This document shows, in pieces, positions 63,182 through 64,000 of a stretch of DNA of 64,000 nt. Both the position numbers and the translations under genes were made by a program. This DNA comes from Candidatus Poribacteria bacterium (GTDB lineage: Bacteria; Poribacteria; WGA-4E; UBA9662), in the NCBI GenBank assembly GCA_012963885.1, contig DTUY01000363.1, positions 39,662 through 103,661 of the forward strand, read 5' to 3'. Numbering within the stretch: the first letter of the stretch is position 1; every line of letters starts with the position of its first letter. The notes beneath the pieces were generated by a model, which was given only the letters and a program-made list of their open reading frames with translations, had not been told where the DNA came from and did no database searches.

Positions 63182-64000
63182 TTAGAAGACAATCATCCCC
63201 CGCGCCAGTTCACCCGCTGCCAGCGCCCGGAATGCTTCGTTTGATTCTTCGATCGTGTATTCATGCGTGATCAGCTCATCGATCTTTAGCTTTCCCGCCA
63301 TGTAGAGTTCAACTAGGCGTGGAAAGTCTTCACGAGTCCGTGCGCTACCGTATTTGCAACCTCGCATGACTTTCTCGTCCGCCTGTAGTATCCCCGTGTC
63401 GAACGTCACAGTGGACCCTGTCGGTGGAAGGCCAATCAGAACACTGGTTCCCGCAGGTGCCAGACACTCCCACGCCTGCTTGATCACATCCGCCACACCG
63501 ACGGCGACAAATGCGTAGTCGGCTCCTCGCCTGGTGAGATCCTTGATCGCTTCCACCGGATCGTCCACCGAGGCGTCCACACAGTGTGTGGCACCGAGCT
63601 GTTTCGCGTAGTCGAACTTGTTCCCGTTCACGTCCACCGCAATGATCGGGTTCGCGGCCATAAGCGCGCCTCCCTGAATACAGTTCAATCCAATCCCACC
63701 GACTCCGAAAACAACCATGCTCGCACCCGCAGGTACTTGCGCTGTGTTCAGAACAGCACCAACGCCAGTCATCACTGAGCACCCAATTAGGGCCGCTTTT
63801 CTAAGATCCATATCATCGCGGATCGGGATAGCGCACGAGGCGGGAACGACCGAGTGGGACGCGTAGGAGGCCACGTGGCCGTAGTGATAGACGGGCTTGC
63901 CCCTCAGCGACATTCTCGTCGTGCCATCAAACAGCCCGCCGAGCACAGGCACCGTCCGCTCGCAAAGTTGCGAGCGTCCTGTTACGCAGTAATGACACTG
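63182..64000 (-). CDS. Zinc-dependent alcohol dehydrogenase (class III-like), 5' partial
   Basis: The frame is open to the window edge: CHYCVTGRSQLCERTVPVLG precedes the first possible start at 63952, so the gene begins beyond base 64000. Structural-zinc cysteines (CHYC, QLC) are present. The Rossmann domain has VVFGVGGIGLNCIQG; IAVDVNGNKFDYAKQLGATH and THEYTIEESNEAF follow. This is the medium-chain ADH family with NAD(P)-dependent oxidation of alcohols or aldehydes; the substrate is not clear. The base composition is much richer in G+C than the rest of the window. Confidence 0.9.
   Translation of the reverse strand, partial: QCHYCVTGRSQLCERTVPVLGGLFDGTTRMSLRGKPVYHYGHVASYASHSVVPASCAIPIRDDMDLRKAALIGCSVMTGVGAVLNTAQVPAGASMVVFGVGGIGLNCIQGGALMAANPIIAVDVNGNKFDYAKQLGATHCVDASVDDPVEAIKDLTRRGADYAFVAVGVADVIKQAWECLAPAGTSVLIGLPPTGSTVTFDTGILQADEKVMRGCKYGSARTREDFPRLVELYMAGKLKIDELITHEYTIEESNEAFRALAAGELARGMIVF

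Noticed and set aside
1-64000. CRISPR arrays, tRNA or rRNA genes, complete insertion sequences
   Set aside because: Reading both strands I found no regular direct-repeat/spacer array, no cloverleaf or rRNA signature, and no transposase with inverted ends.

Overview
The window is a gene-dense bacterial segment, about 40% G+C over most of its length. It most resembles a member of the Candidatus Poribacteria or a close relative. This rests on large exported proteins ending in FlgD-like/type IX sorting-type domains (one carries the NYPNPFNPETWIP tail sequence frequent in that group), a C25 (PorU-like) peptidase, a PglZ-type PorX response regulator beside a PorY-like kinase, and WD40/dockerin and cohesin-like surface proteins. 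The taxonomic call is inference; no rRNA or tRNA gene was seen.

Layout. 1-4347 (+) is the end of a C25 peptidase gene. 4350-19445 (-) is a tight six-gene array: GT2 glycosyltransferase, radical SAM/SPASM protein, an acetate-kinase homologue lacking catalytic residues, a HEAT-repeat protein, a secreted amidotransferase-like protein and a 2386-residue Ig-like surface protein. 19666-21108 (-) is a fused ECF-type double ATPase. 21224-21822 (+) is a decayed molybdopterin oxidoreductase gene. 21792-44898 (+) is a long co-directional run: an Omp85/BamA protein; the core translation/RNA cluster rimP-nusA-infB-(decayed DUF503)-rbfA-nrnA-truB-ribF-rpsO-pnp; an LptE-like lipoprotein and a DUF6599-like lipoprotein; trkA-trkH; an HtrA protease; a TPR protein; murF; a GH113-like protein; a cold-shock/Sm-like fusion; and a YkgJ-family protein. 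44924-56820 (-) holds a ferredoxin, an exported EF-hand-like/beta-propeller protein, the conserved block rng-rplU-rpmA-obgE-proB, and the porY-porX pair. 57065-62050 (+) holds a WD40-dockerin protein, a cohesin-like lipoprotein and a beta-helix lipoprotein. 62051-63181 is a decay zone of gene fragments. 63182-64000 (-) is the end of a zinc alcohol dehydrogenase gene with clearly higher G+C, so either a transferred segment or an assembly join.

How the genes fit together. Several parts concern the cell surface: outer-membrane insertion (Omp85), LPS transport (LptE-like), a probable type IX-like export and sorting route (C25 peptidase, FlgD-like C-terminal domains, PorX/PorY) and its likely cargo. 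The remainder is housekeeping: ribosome maturation, initiation, RNA decay, potassium uptake, wall synthesis and proline synthesis. The most unusual items are the acetate-kinase homologue with Arg to Cys at both catalytic arginines and Glu to Gly at the metal-binding position, the cold-shock protein fused to two Hfq/Sm-like modules, the side-by-side PorX/PorY pair, the adjacent cohesin and dockerin genes, two clear pseudogenes, and the compositional break at the 3' end.
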